DNA of 64,000 nucleotides from the NCBI RefSeq assembly GCF_002865645.1, contig NW_020194667.1, forward strand, positions 1,635,762 to 1,699,761, in the 5' to 3' direction. The notes beneath the pieces were generated by a model. That model saw nothing but the letters and a program-made list of their open reading frames with translations. It made no database searches and had not been told where the DNA came from. This document shows, piece by piece, positions 13,386 through 25,781 of this stretch. The stretch comes from Hyaloscypha bicolor E. Lineage: Eukaryota > Ascomycota > Leotiomycetes > Helotiales > Hyaloscyphaceae. Each line of letters opens with the position of its first letter. Positions within the stretch are counted from its first letter, which is position 1. The translations under genes were made by a program, and so were the position numbers.

Positions 13386-14529
13386 AAATAATAATTACTT
13401 TATAGAATTCTATATTAAAAATAAGGCTATAAGAACTAGTATTCTTATATTTATAAAATTAGAGCTTAAAAGAATATATTTTATTATAATTATTAATAAT
13501 AAATATTTTAAGATTATAGGCTTTATAAACCTTAAATCTATTTTTATAAAAGATTATAAACTTTTAGTTATATTTAATTAGAATAAATTAGCCTTAGCTT
13601 TAAGCCTAATTATTATTAAAAAAGTTATAATTAAATTTAGTATTATTATAATTATTATATATTTCTAAGGCTTTTATTTCGAATTAAACTAATTTTACTT
13701 TAATAAATATATAAAGAAATATGCTTTTATCTTAGCTAAAATTATTAATATTTAAAACTTAGCCTTTTCTTTTCTTTATTTTATTAAAAACTCTTCCTGA
13801 AAATATTTCTTTTAGGTAATTATATAAACTCATTTTTATAAATATAGTAATTCTTTTATAGTCTTAGCTTTTTTAGGGTTTTATTAAGTTTATTTATTAT
13901 ATTTAAAGTATTTTATTAAACCCGAAAAGTAGCCTTTTTAATTATAAGTTTAATAAATAATAAGTAAAATAAAATAAGTATTATAATATAGCTATAAAGA
14001 AGCCAAATTATTATTTAAGCTATTCTTATAATTCTTTTTTTAATAGTCTTATAAATTAATATTTATTTTAGAATTCTTTAAAATAAAGTTGTTTTTATTA
14101 ATTGCTTTTATTTTTACTTTTCTTAATTTAGAATAAATAATATATTTTACTTTTTAAGCTTTTTTAAATTACTTTAAAATAATTATTATTTTATTTTCTA
14201 AAGAATAAAAATAAGTATCTAATAAGTCTTATAATTAGATAATATAATATTAAGAATTTGAATCTAGTTCTTTTTAAAATATAGATCTTAATTAATTTTA
14301 AAACTAATTATTCGAATATATAATTTAGTAATAATTTCTTTATTTTTTTTATTAAAGATCTCGAATTTCCTTAAAAGTATCTTATTAATATATTTATAAA
14401 GCTTGAAATATATTAATTAAATATATCTCAAATTACTTCTAATATATTTCATATACTAATAAGCTTTATTTTATAATAGCCTTTAAAATATTATAAGATT
14501 TATTTCTGAAAGTATTTATAATAAAATTA
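13386..14529 (-). mobile_element. Old reverse-strand Gypsy family A copy, left part (copy 4a)
   Basis: Aligns, heavily mutated, with 39500-40665 of the reverse-strand copy at 33369-41846 (the pol start and gag region read on the minus strand). It is interrupted by copy 2 and resumes at 22371. Joining the two sides at one ATTTA duplicate restores collinearity with the other copy, which proves the nesting order. Confidence 0.8.
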
Positions 14530-14534
14530 ATTTA
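14530..14534. repeat. Left target-site duplicate ATTTA of Gypsy copy 2
   Basis: Identical to 22366-22370. The 5-bp length is the norm for LTR retrotransposon integration. Confidence 0.88.
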
Positions 14535-14832
14535 TATAATATATATAAAATTACATATAACTTAAGAATATATAATAAACCTCGGATATTGCGGGTATTA
14601 ATTAGGGAGATCGGCGGCCCTTTAATATTATAACTAACTACTATTTATATTATAAGTATTAGGCTTATAAATTACTAATTATATATATGTTATTAGGGCC
14701 TCTTATTTAGAGAGGACTTTCCTAAACCTTATAAGAGAAATAGAGATTAGTTCTATATTAAATTTAATACTATAGTTTTATAACTTACTAATTTATTCTA
14801 TTATCTTATTACCTACTAATAAATATCTTATA
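14535..14832 (+). repeat. 5' LTR of Gypsy copy 2
   Basis: 298 bp. Its abutment to ATTTA defines the true LTR start, because the extra TATAAT found before the 3' LTRs is absent here. Confidence 0.93.
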
Positions 14833-17547
14833 AGCTAATCTCTCTATTCTTAAAGGAAATAGTTTAATAAGTAATTATATCTCGAAATCTGTAAAATATA
14901 TAACTTCTTATTAAAGCTATTTCTATAAAGAAAGTTAACTAGATTAATTCTAATATGGGTAATAGTAAAGACTTATCTAATACTTTTAATAAGGCTTCTC
15001 AGGAGCCTCCGAAAGCTAGTAATAATAATGGAAATAATCCCGGTAATAATTAAGATATTAAGATTAATACCCGAGTTACTATTACCTAAGCTATAAAATA
15101 GGGCTTATATACTAAAATTAAAGTACTCTAATAAAAGCAAGAATTAGTAGATATAATTAACTAATATATCCTATAATTAAAGTAATATAAGAATACTTTT
15201 AGGAATATCTTATAATTTATTATAACTTATAGAAACTCTATTTATAAGTTTACTTTATTTTCCTTAGTAATTCTTACTAGAGAACTTCCTAAAATAGAGT
15301 TAGAACCTATTTCCTTTCCTAATATAATAAGCTTTAAGAATAACCTTAATACTATTTATTAGGAGCTATTATATAATATTCTAAAGATATATTTAAACTA
15401 AGAAAAGCTTTTTAAAATCCGGATACCTGATTTATATTATAGAAAGTTTCTTAAGAAATAGAAAATATTTATATTTTCCTAAAAGGCAGTTTTTAGGACC
15501 TAATATTAAACTTATAATAGATACTTTTCTAGAATTAATTCTATTATAAGTACCTTTAGAAATAAACCTTATAATACTTGAGAGGCTATAATAAAATAAA
15601 GCCTACTATTATATAAGATCTATTAGAAGTAATTTAAGACCTACTTAGCTAATATATTTCAAGTATCTCAAATCTATTAATAAGATGCCTTTAAGAAACT
15701 CCGAGATCTTTATTAGAAAAATAGTAAGATAGTTACCAAGTTATATACTCGGATAATTAGTCTCGAAATTAATTAGAACCTATATCCTAAAAGAGACCGG
15801 GTCCGGACTCTTAATACTACTTTATCTAATTATAAGACTTATTAGATACTTATATTTATTCTCTCAGGAAATAAGGTAATATTTATTTCTAAATAGCTTA
15901 AGAAAGCTTAAAAAATAAAATATATTACTTATTCTAAATTAAAAAGAATAAAGACAGAAAGTCTAGTAAAAGTAACTCTATTCCTAAAAACTCTAACTTA
16001 GTAAATTCTAATTTATAAGGCTATTTAAAAAAGAAGAATAAGTTCTAAAAATTATATAAAAAAATTTCAGGTAGTATTTTGGCTCTTTTAAGGCCTTAAT
16101 AAAATACTAGTTCTATTTCAAGTATAATTTATTAGACTTATAAATAGAAAAGATATTTCTTAGGAAATATAAAATATTTCAAGTATACTAAATAAGCTTA
16201 ATAGAATTCTAATAAGGCTGAAACTATAAAAAAGTCAAGGCATTTATAGAAATAAGTTAATATTATAGCTATAGAAAAGCGCTCCAGAAAAGATTTTCTT
16301 AAGAAATAGAAAAAAGAAAAAACTAAATCTTAAATATTAATAATTTTAGTTATAATAAAAAAGGTTTATTACTTTATTTAACTATTTAAATAAGATTAAT
16401 ATAGCCAGAAATAAATATCTTAGAGATATATAATAAACTTAGTAATACCGGGTTAGATTATAACTTCCTTAATAATAATTAGACTTAAAGCTAGGGCTTT
16501 ATTACCTTAGCTAAATATAATTAAGAATTTATAATCTTTTATAAGAACTAATTTAAAATCTATTAAGCTTATAATCTTAAGATATTTATTATAGATAATT
16601 ATAATAAGATATATTTTTTTAAGCTCTGGTTTTATAAATATAAGAATATTAGCTTTTATAGCCTCGTCTTTAGTATAGAATTTTATAAAATAATTCTTAT
16701 ATAATATATAGACTATATTAAGAAATAATAAATATATATATCTATATAGTCTAATAATATTAATATCCTAATACTAAAAGAATTTAATAAGAAGATTAAC
16801 TAGTATTCTAAGCTAGTATCTCAAGTCTTATTCTTAACTAAAAACAAATATAACTATTCTAGATAATAGGCTTTATATATTTATAATAGTTACTAGGTCT
16901 CTATTTTATTATATAGTTCTAGTAATACTAAATAGGAGTTTTTAATATAGTAAATTAATATCTTTCAGAAAAAGGCCTTAGAAATACCTGTCTATTTCCG
17001 AAATAATAAATATAAAGACTTCTCAGATATTTTTAACTCTAATAAAGCTTTAGAACTTCCTAATTTTGGTAGTATTAAATACTTTATTAATATAAATAAT
17101 ATAGTTCTATACGGGCCTTTATATAATCTATTAGAGACCTAACTAGAAGTATTATATTTATATTTACAGGATATGCTTTATAAATATTAGATAAGGCCTA
17201 ATAAAAGCCTAGTAAGGGCATTTATTCTTTTTATTTCTAAGAAAGATAATAAATTATATCTTTATATTAATTATTATAAACTTAACTAAGTTATAATCAA
17301 GAATTAGTATTTGCTTCCTTTTATTAATAAGACTCTTAACTAGCTCCAAGAAACTAAGATTTTTATAAAGCTAGATCTTAAGAATATATATTATTAAGTA
17401 AGAATTTATAAAGAATATAAATAGAAAACAGCTTTTAAAACCCGCTATAGCTATTTTAAATATCTTATAATACCTTTTAGGCTAGCTAATATACTAGCTA
17501 TATTTTAAGTATATATTAATACTATACTTATAGGGCTTCTAAATTAT

Positions 17548-17586
17548 TTCATAGTTATTTATTTAAATAATATCTTTATTTATTCT
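17548..17586 (+). pseudogene. Reverse transcriptase active-site remnant, Gypsy copy 2
   Basis: Reads FIVIYLNNIFIYS. YLDD has become YLNN through two G-to-A changes. Confidence 0.85.
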
Positions 17587-20500
17587 CGAAATAAAAATAA
17601 ATACTATAATTATATTTACTAGATATTTATTAGGCTATATAAAAATAACCTATTTTGTAAACTTAGTAAATACGAGTTTAATATTAAGGAAATCGAATTT
17701 TTAGGCTTTCTTATTAGAATAAAAAGTATTTATATAGATCTTAAATAGGTTTATAGTATTATTAAATAGCCAGAACTAGAATTATTCTATAATATTTAAG
17801 TATTTCTTAGATTTAATAATTTCTATTATAAGTTTATTTACTATTACTCTTAGGTAATTATAGGCTTAATAAATCTTTTAAAAGAAATATAAAAAAACCG
17901 GAAATCTGGTCTCTTTATATAAATAAATAAAGCGGCTAAAAGCTTTAAGACTTTAAAAAAAGCTTTTACTATAATACTTATCCTAGTCTATTTTAACTCT
18001 TTTAAGAAAATTCATATTAAAACTAATATATTAAAATTCGTAATTACTAGTACTATTTTATAATAAGTTAATTCTAGTAATAGCCCGAAAAAATACTAGT
18101 ATCTAATAGTATTCTAGTTCCGGAAACTCTTTAAAGCTAAATGCAATTATAGTACTTATAATAGGAAGCTATTTATAATTACTAAAGCTTTTAAGTATTA
18201 GTACTATTACTTTAAAGAATTCAGGTTTATAATTAAGGTTATTATAGACTATAATAATCTCTAATACTTTATAGAAATAAAGTATCTAGAGAGCTATTAA
18301 GTATATTAGATAATATATCTTATAATATATAATTTTAATATTATTTATTATAGAGGCACCTTAAATCTAGTAGATAAATCTAGTAGAAAACCTAATTATA
18401 AAAAAGGTTCTATTAATATAACTTGACTTCTAATCTTTTAGAATAAGCTAAAAAGAGCTTTTATAATTATAATTTAGAGATCCTTATAAATATCTAAAGA
18501 ATTCCCTCTTTAAAATAAGTATTATTTAATATTTACTATATTTATAATAGCTAAGAAGAAATATTTATTATAAAATAAATAAATAAATAATTTTATAAAT
18601 CTCTTAATTATAGAATTAGTTAAGAAGTAAGATATAAGGAAATACTTTAAAGGCTCTATTACTATAGCTAAGATAATAAGGATATCTATAACTATATTAC
18701 TTAATAAAACTAAAGATTTCTTGATTTCCCGAGTTTTTAAATTAGATAATTATAAATACCTAATTCCCTATATATAAATATATACGGCTACTAAAAGAGC
18801 TATAGTACTAGCCTCTTTATCTAAATTTCTTCTAGATATTATCTAGATAACTCAGAAAAATAATTCTTAATATTAGAATATCTTAAAATAGAGGCTTAGT
18901 AAGAAAAATACTAAGAGAAAAGAAATCTAGAAAAATAATTTAGGTCTATTTAGGTATTATTTAAGAATTATTATATCTAATAATTCTACTTTATATTAAG
19001 AAGTTATAAAGCTTTATTATAATAATCTAATAGCCAGATACTATAAAGTAAAAAAGACTCTCGAGCTTCTTAGAAAGTCCTAATATTAGAAGAATATAGA
19101 AAAAGATATTTATAATTATTATTAAGAATATAATATTTACTAGAAAATTAAAATAAAGAGGCATTTATTATATAGTTTACTTAGTAATTTATTATAACTT
19201 AAAAGATCCTAGAATAAGATCTTTATAGATTTTATTATAAGTCTATTACTATATAAGAATCTAGTAAGAGATCTCGATTTTAATATAATTCTTATAATTA
19301 TTAACTAGTACTCTAAAATAATAAGATATATTATATATTATAAAACTATTAATTCTCTAAAGCTTACTAAGATTATATAAGAATATATTTTCTCGATTTT
19401 TAATTCTTTTAATAAAATTATTTCTAATTAAGAAATAGTATTTACTAGCTAGTTCTAATTTACTTTCTACTTTTACTTAATATATAAATAGTATTTAAGT
19501 ATAACTTATTATTTTTAAATAAATAATTAAATAAAAAGGCAGAACTAGGCCCTAGAATATTACCTAAAATATTATTATAATACCTAAAAAAAATAACTAG
19601 TTTAAGAAATTATCTTTTATAAAATTTATATATAATAACTTAAAATATTAGGTTTTATAAAATATATCTTTCTATATATATTATAAATATTATTCTTAAC
19701 TTCTATAAAATCCTAAAAACAGAATTATAAAGAAAGTACTAGCTATATATAAGAGGCTAGAAACCCTTAAAATAAAGTAAAGAAAGCTTAAGAATTTATA
19801 ATATTATATATAAAATAACTAGGAAACCTACTATAATAAATACTAGTTAGCTAAATACTATTTTAAAAAAGCTTAAATAATATTATTAATAAGAAATATT
19901 AAACTTAAGGCAAGAAAGCTTAAGCCAAAATTTATAAGTCTATTTAGAATTCTTAAATATATTAGTAATTTAATATATAAGTTAAAATTACTAAGTATAT
20001 ATAATTATTTATATCTAACTTTTTATATTTCTTTTTTTAAAAAATATATAATAATAAAAAGTTAAGAGCTATATTTATATTTTTCTAGAGAATTTCCGGA
20101 ATTAGTAAATAATAATAAAGAATAAAAATAGGAAATAAAAGCTATTATTAATTATTAATAAAATAATAAAAATAAGAAATAATAGTATTTAATTAAATAA
20201 AAAGCCTAGTCTAAAGATTATAATATCTAGTTATTTATTTTCTTTAATTTTAAAATTTTTAAAGAATTTCTAAAATTATATAACTAAAACTATAGTTTAG
20301 AATCCGAAATTATTTTTTAATAATTTTTTAAGATTAAAAAGAATTCTGGACTACTAAGAAAAAGGCTACTTAAAAGAAAGAAAGAACCTAAATAGCTAAG
20401 AAAAGGCCCGGAATAATAATAGAGATATTTTTTTCCTAAGTTTTTTTATTTATAAAGGTTTTCTAGGATTTTATTAAGACTTATAAGAATTATATTTAAA

Positions 20501-22067
20501 TTATTAGAAAAAGATTTAGAATTAAGAAAGATTTATTATAAGTAAACTAGCTATAAGTATCTTAAATAAATAAACTCTAATTTCTATAAATTCCTAATTT
20601 CTAAAATAAGAATACTAAATACCGGCCCTATTTAGGACTTAGTAAAAAATTAACTAATACTTTCTGAAATCCGCTTATTTTTTAATAAAATATAGTTATA
20701 TTATAATAATATTAGTATTAAGAATATTAAGAAAAGTAAGTAATGAACTTATAATAGCTATATATATTTTATAAAAGGCCTAAACTTCTAAAATTAGATC
20801 CTAAATAGCTATAAGTATTATATTATTAGTATTTAAAATACTAGTAATAAACTATTTAGTAATCTCAGTAATAAGCTTAGTAATAAGATTAATACTTTAA
20901 AAGTAGACTTTATAGTATTTCTTTAAGGAATTAGTAAATATCTAAATATATTAGAAAAAACTTATTTTTAGAATACTAACTTAAGTAATATTATTATCTG
21001 CCTTATTAAGATAAGAAAAAGAATTCTAAAGCTTATTAGTATTTTTCTAATCTTTAAAAACCTAATTAATAGTATTATTTTTATTAGTATAATACTATTT
21101 AAGATATATTTCAAGAAATTTCTTAAAAGTTATAATAGTATTTTCCTAGAACTAATAAGCCTCTAATAAGTAATAAGAAATCTGAAATCATATTAGCTTT
21201 AATAAATATTAAAACTAAAGAACTTACTAATATATAAGACTTAGAACTCTTATTATAATAGTTATAATTCTTCTTATTAGGTACTATAATATATAAAATA
21301 AAGAAATTAATAAGTAAATACTTAAAATATTTCGAATATTTACTAATAATAAAAAAGAAGGCTATAAGATTACTTTTATACTTATTATTATATAGGTAAA
21401 TAATAAAGCTAGAAAAAGATATTATAGAATTAATTAAAAATAATTAAAGAAGATTTAGAAAAAAGTAGAAAAAGAGGCTAAAAGGTAATAATAATAAAAG
21501 TTATTATATATATAGTTATTAGAAAGGAAAAGAGTATATAATAATATAAAGAAATTCTTTTATAAAGATAAAGAACTACCTGAATTAACTACTAGTTTTT
21601 ATACTAGTTCTAATTAGAAATTAGTATAACTAATTAATATATATTCTTAGAAGCCTATAAATAATTTTTAGTATTTCAGAAATATTTATATAAGTTTCTT
21701 ATATAAATATTTATTAAATTCTTTCTATATAGTTATTTAGATTATTCTAATACAAGATCTAATAAGTAGTATTAAATTTATAGAATAGTACCTTAGTATT
21801 TTGAATTAAGCTAATTAGAATACTCAGATCCTAAATAAAACCATAATTACTAGCTAGTTCCTATATCTGAGATATAATTATTCTTTCTTTCTACTTATTT
21901 AGCCCTAATCTAATTAGACGATTTTTATATCTATTATCTAGATTATATTAGTAAAACCACTTCCTAAAATACTAGAAGTTTACTTTAATTAAATAAATAA
22001 ATAAATAATTATTTACTAGAATAGATTAATAGATCTTGGGAATAAGATCCTAGAAAAGAGATATAAT

Positions 22068-22365
22068 TATAATATATATAAAGTCGTATATAACTTAAGA
22101 ATATATAATAAACCTTGGATATTACAGGTATTAATTAGGGAAATTAGTAGCTCTTTAATATTATAACTAACTACTATTTATATTATAAGTATTAGGCTTA
22201 TAAATTACTAATTATATATATGTTATTAGGGCCTTTTATTTAGAGAGGGCTTCCCTGAATCTTATAAAAGAAATAGAGATTAGTTCTATACTAAATTTAA
22301 TACTATAGTTTTATAACTTACTAATTTATTCTATTATTTTATTACTTACTAATAAATACCTTATA
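22068..22365 (+). repeat. 3' LTR of Gypsy copy 2
   Basis: 298 bp, partner of 14535-14832, followed by ATTTA (22366-22370). Confidence 0.93.
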
Positions 22366-22598
22366 ATTTATAAAAAGTATTTATTATAAGTTCAAGATTA
22401 AGTTCTAAAGACTATTTTTTAAGGAACTTTCTATAATATAAATCAAGTATTTAAACTTTAAGAAGTTTTTTATAATCTAAAAATGGCTTTAGAATATTAT
22501 ATAATAACTCTAAATAAATAATATTAAAGTTACTTTTAAATCTTATAATATTAAAAAGGAAATAAAATTCAGATTTATTTTAGGATCTTTTTTAAAAG

Positions 22599-22734
22599 AA
22601 AATATAATAAAAAATAAAATATAATAAAAAATAAAATATAATAAAAAATAAAATATAATAAAAAATAAAATATAATAAAATATAAAATATAATAAAAAAT
22701 AAAATATAATAAAAAATAAAATATAATAAAAAAT
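22599..22734. repeat. 17-bp tandem repeat, 8 units
   Basis: Unit AAAATATAATAAAAAAT, eight consecutive copies with one visible A-to-T difference in the fifth unit. The repeat is absent from the corresponding place in the copy at 33369-41846, so it expanded locally after insertion. Confidence 0.9.
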
Positions 22735-23117
22735 AAAATAAATATATAAATAGAATTCTTATAAAATGTAATAAACCTTAAAGTATTTCTAAGATTATTT
22801 TTATATTATTTTAATTCTAGAATATGTTTATTAATTATATTTACTAATATTTACTTTTATTAGAAAGCTTTAATTTTATTTTATAAGTTTTATTTAATAG
22901 CCTAAATAATAATAATTTGAGTATTAATTATAGTATTTATATTATTATTATTACTATTATTATTAGGCTTTAAAGAATCCGAAATGGCTCTATTAAAAGT
23001 ATTAAATAAGCCTTTATTATTATTTATATTAGAATTAGTAAGAAATTATATATTTTAAAGATTACGGGATATAATTACTTATTAAGCTATTTCTTTTAGG
23101 AATTAAAGAGATTAGCT

Positions 23118-23406
23118 TATAAAATAATTAATTACAGATAATAATATAATTAATAAAATATAAAAATTATATAATATTAAATTTAATATAGAACTAATTT
23201 CTATTTCTTCTAAAAGATTTAAGAAAACTTCTTATAAATAAAAGGTTTAGCTAATATATATACTAGCTTAGAATTAATAAATATAGCCAATTATTAATAT
23301 AAGAATAATATAATAGAATTAGAAATTACTAATTTCTTTTTCTTAAAATTAAGATTCCTGGTTTATTATATATAATAGTTTTATATAAGGCCCTATATAT
23401 ATTATA
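23118..23406 (-). repeat. Diverged LTR of Gypsy copy 4
   Basis: Minus-strand LTR (element 5' end) recognisable by the blocks TATTAAATTTAATATAGAAC and CCTATATATATTATA, shared in order with the 298-bp LTRs. Confidence 0.8.
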
Positions 23407-23821
23407 ATTACTTCTAAAGAACTAGTATTATTCTTATATTTATATATTAATAATAGTATATATTATATATATTATAAAGCTTATTATATTAACTTGTTAT
23501 ATATTTAGCTAGTAATTTATTTTACTATTTACTAATTCTCGATATAAGTATTAGAAATACAGCCTTCTTTTTACTTGCTTAGCGGCCGTAAAGTTATATA
23601 ATATATTATTAAATCATATTATTAAAGAGGTTCTTATTTCAAATTCAATTCTATATCTTTTGCGAATTAAATTTTTTAAAGCAGGCAGCTATAAGGTCAG
23701 TTATATAATTTGACTTCGAATATATAGCTCCCTAAATCTAGTACAAGATTCTACTATTTTCCTTAGCTCTTAGGCAAGCCCCTGAGCTCAGCTATTCTCA
23801 AGGCTATAGTAATTCTATATA
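23407..23821. other. Transition sequence, no gene supported
   Basis: AT-rich, becoming less so after about 23570 (GCGGCCG near 23580, GCCCCTGAGCTCAGC near 23780). On the minus strand 23640-23820 can be read as a short broken coding-like stretch. It may be the continuation of the pseudogene beyond the inserted element at 23822-24628. I cannot establish more. Confidence 0.4.
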
Positions 23822-24628
23822 GAAGGGTTTATTAACTAACTGCCCAAACTACTCAATTACCTAATCTAAAAATCGTAATATTTAAATAATGCCTTAATAG
23901 AATTATAATTCCTATTAGATACTAATACTTTATAGTATTGTCAATTCCCTAATAGCTATATATTACTTTAAAACTATATAGTATTACTAAAATTAATTAT
24001 TTAATAGCATTTTTGGTATTTTTTTATTAATTTTTATTTTACTATTTCTATTCTTTACTTATTCCTATATAATTAATTAAATATCTTATATAATATCCTA
24101 AATTCTTTAGTAATATATGGTTTAATATAAGAGAATATATTAGAAGGTTTTTTGTATTATTATAATAATATTTCTTATTCAATTTTCTTTGGGATAAGAA
24201 TTAGTAACTTGCGTTTTTCGAATATAATACTAAATAATCGCTTTTTGCCTTGCTAATAAATACTATCTTGCCACTATATCTTATTTCTTTGATTTCGCTT
24301 TATTAATTCGATCTCGAAGGGTTTCGTATGCAATTTCATGTTCTCTTGTACCTTTTCGAATAGATTTAGTCTTCTTGCTAGTATTGTAATCGAGATAATT
24401 ATTATGGGCCATCTATAATTATATACTCTTAGAGAGCTTATTGGAATTATTTGCGAATTCAGTATAGTGATTTTTTTTCATAGGCATATTGAGGGGCTAA
24501 AAAAGCTTCAGAAAACAATTAATTTGGTAGTAAAATATTATGTGGGTATTGAATTATGATTTTTTGAAGGTAGCGATTTTGGGCGGTTGAGTAGTTTGGG
24601 CGGTTGGCCAGTAAACCCTTCTTCTATC
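23822..24628. mobile_element. Putative short DNA element with about 55-bp inverted ends, asymmetrically RIP-mutated
   Basis: The left end (from 23822, AGAAGGGTTTATTAACTAAC, then GCCCAAACTACTCAA) matches the reverse complement of the right end (from 24628 inward, AGAAGGGTTTACTGGCCAAC, then the same GCCCAAACTACTCAA block). The arms differ almost only by C-to-T or G-to-A in the left one. The interior grades from AT-rich to mixed composition. No transposase is readable, so it would be non-autonomous. I could not settle a target duplication: the flanks show only an ambiguous AT. It could also be two inverted solo copies of a longer repeat. Confidence 0.5.
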
Positions 24629-25560
24629 TTTCGGAGCAGCCTTATCGAGAATTTCTTTCACCTCAAAGCTTTTCCCAGCTTGTACTGTAGCTTTTTACTC
24701 CACTCCTTCTGCGGCTCAATGCCAATCATTCCAGCAACCCCATGATCCGAAGCAGCTCCTCAGCTTGAGCCGAGGTAGCATGTTCTCGGTCGCCACGACA
24801 GTCGCCGCAGAACTCTGGACCTCGAGCCTCATCTTTCTGTCTTAGAGATCTCCCGTGCTGCGTATTTGGACCAATGATTGAACACAGGCCAAGGTCGCAA
24901 TTCCCTTCGATTCATCGACGAAACCTTCTAGACTTTCTTCAGTCTGCTTCTTTGTCAGCCATGCAACCATTCGGGCGATGAGTTACTCGAGCTCTGGCCT
25001 TCGATAGGTCGAAATGGTCCAGCCAAATGGTTCCATCACAGCACTGAAATTGGGCAGAAATGCATTCAATTGCATTGAAGACCGGCCATAAGAATCCACA
25101 CTTCATTCCTGCAATCGGCTTGCCAGCGATAATCAATCATTGTCAGAACTCTACCATTCTCAACTACAGTAGACAAATGGGTTTTGAGCTGAGCCTTATC
25201 GTGGAGCTAGGCTCATCCCATGTCCCAAGCTCCGCCTTCGCTTCTTCCCGTTCTGTCATGAGCTGCCCCACCACATCTCAGAGCTGCAATAAAGCAATAC
25301 ATAAACGCACCCTCCAGACCTCGTTAATATCTCCTGATCGAGAAGCCTCGGATCCTTCAGAAAGTCTCTATTCGTTAAAGTCATCGATAAGGCTTGGACA
25401 GGTGTGTTATTATCAATCTGTTCATCCTCGCTTTCCACGATTGGTGCGAGGTCGATACAAGGCGTTCCTTCTCTGCACCTTCGCAGAATACATGTGTTGT
25501 CTCTGGGCTATGTTTCAACGCCATGTTGCAGAGCCAACTCTTGTGACCCAGAAATAGCCA
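24629..25560 (-). pseudogene. Decayed minus-strand gene of unknown family, 3' end cut by the element at 23822-24628
   Basis: Balanced base composition and protein-like stretches in successive minus-strand frames suggest a former gene. From about 25516 to 25256 one frame reads TPCIDLAPIVESEDEQIDNN and on to a stop. From about 24985 to 24629 another frame reads ARMVAWLTKKQTEESLEGFV and later SFEVKEILDKAAPKD, with four in-frame stops, each explainable as CAA or CGA turned to TAA or TGA. At 24840-24720 a different frame looks better (AQAEELLRIMGLLE), so frameshifts are likely as well. The frame runs straight into the inverted repeat at 24628. I do not recognise the family. Plus-strand ORFs here look like shadows. 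It could also be the promoter region of the next gene with chance ORFs. Confidence 0.33.
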
Positions 25561-25781
25561 ATCCGGCATGTCTCGCGTCCATCATTGGGGACAAGTCTTC
25601 CAGATCAAGCCCTTATCTGCGCCTAGTTGTGTATGGCCTGACGGCTTATTCCACAATGGTGACTTTTCGCTATTGCTTTTTCGGCCGTGAGGCTCTCTTG
25701 CCAGCGGAGGGATATTTGCTCCCACCCCACTTTCTTTCTATCTGTTAACGTTCGAAGTTTCTGCGTTATCTCATAGAAACG
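25561..25781. promoter_or_regulatory. Upstream region of the membrane-protein gene
   Basis: About 220 bp before the start codon at 25782, normal composition, with pyrimidine-rich stretches (ACTTTCTTTCTATCTG at 25729-25744) typical of fungal promoters near the transcription start. No clear TATA box or known operator is visible. Confidence 0.35.

Larger units (their letters stand above)
14535..22365 (+). mobile_element. Full-length Ty3/Gypsy family A element, copy 2 (7.83 kb), nested in copy 4
   Basis: 298-bp LTRs at 14535-14832 and 22068-22365, perfect TSD ATTTA. Internal order as in copy 1: gag from about 14880, RT active site FIVIYLNNIFIYS at 17548-17586, integrase C-terminal block near 19920-20050, extra 3' region near 20450-22050. 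It is more heavily RIP-mutated than copy 1: the polypurine tract reads TAGAAAAGAG and both active-site Asp codons of RT are Asn. It is a dead copy. Confidence 0.95.
22371..23406 (-). mobile_element. Old reverse-strand Gypsy family A copy, right part with 5' LTR (copy 4b)
   Basis: Continues copy 4a after the nested element and aligns with about 40670-41846 (the gag region read on the minus strand, then the LTR). The terminal LTR is at 23118-23406 (about 289 bp), strongly diverged, starting TATAAA and ending CCTATATATATTATA. This is the oldest family A copy here. It carries a local 17-bp tandem expansion at 22599-22734. Confidence 0.8.

Noticed and set aside
22599..22734. CRISPR-like array of regular repeats
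   Set aside because: Units are contiguous with no spacers. It is a plain tandem repeat in a eukaryotic genome.
1..23406. Mitochondrial origin suggested by the extreme AT content
   Set aside because: The sequence is made of nuclear-type LTR retrotransposons with target duplications and C:G to T:A damage, and the same window carries spliceosomal-intron genes.
25060..25557. 165-codon plus-strand ORF, and the overlapping 25404-25748 ORF
   Set aside because: No recognisable domain, and the frame runs antisense over more protein-like minus-strand stretches. Judged chance ORFs in GC-balanced DNA, though expression data could reverse this.
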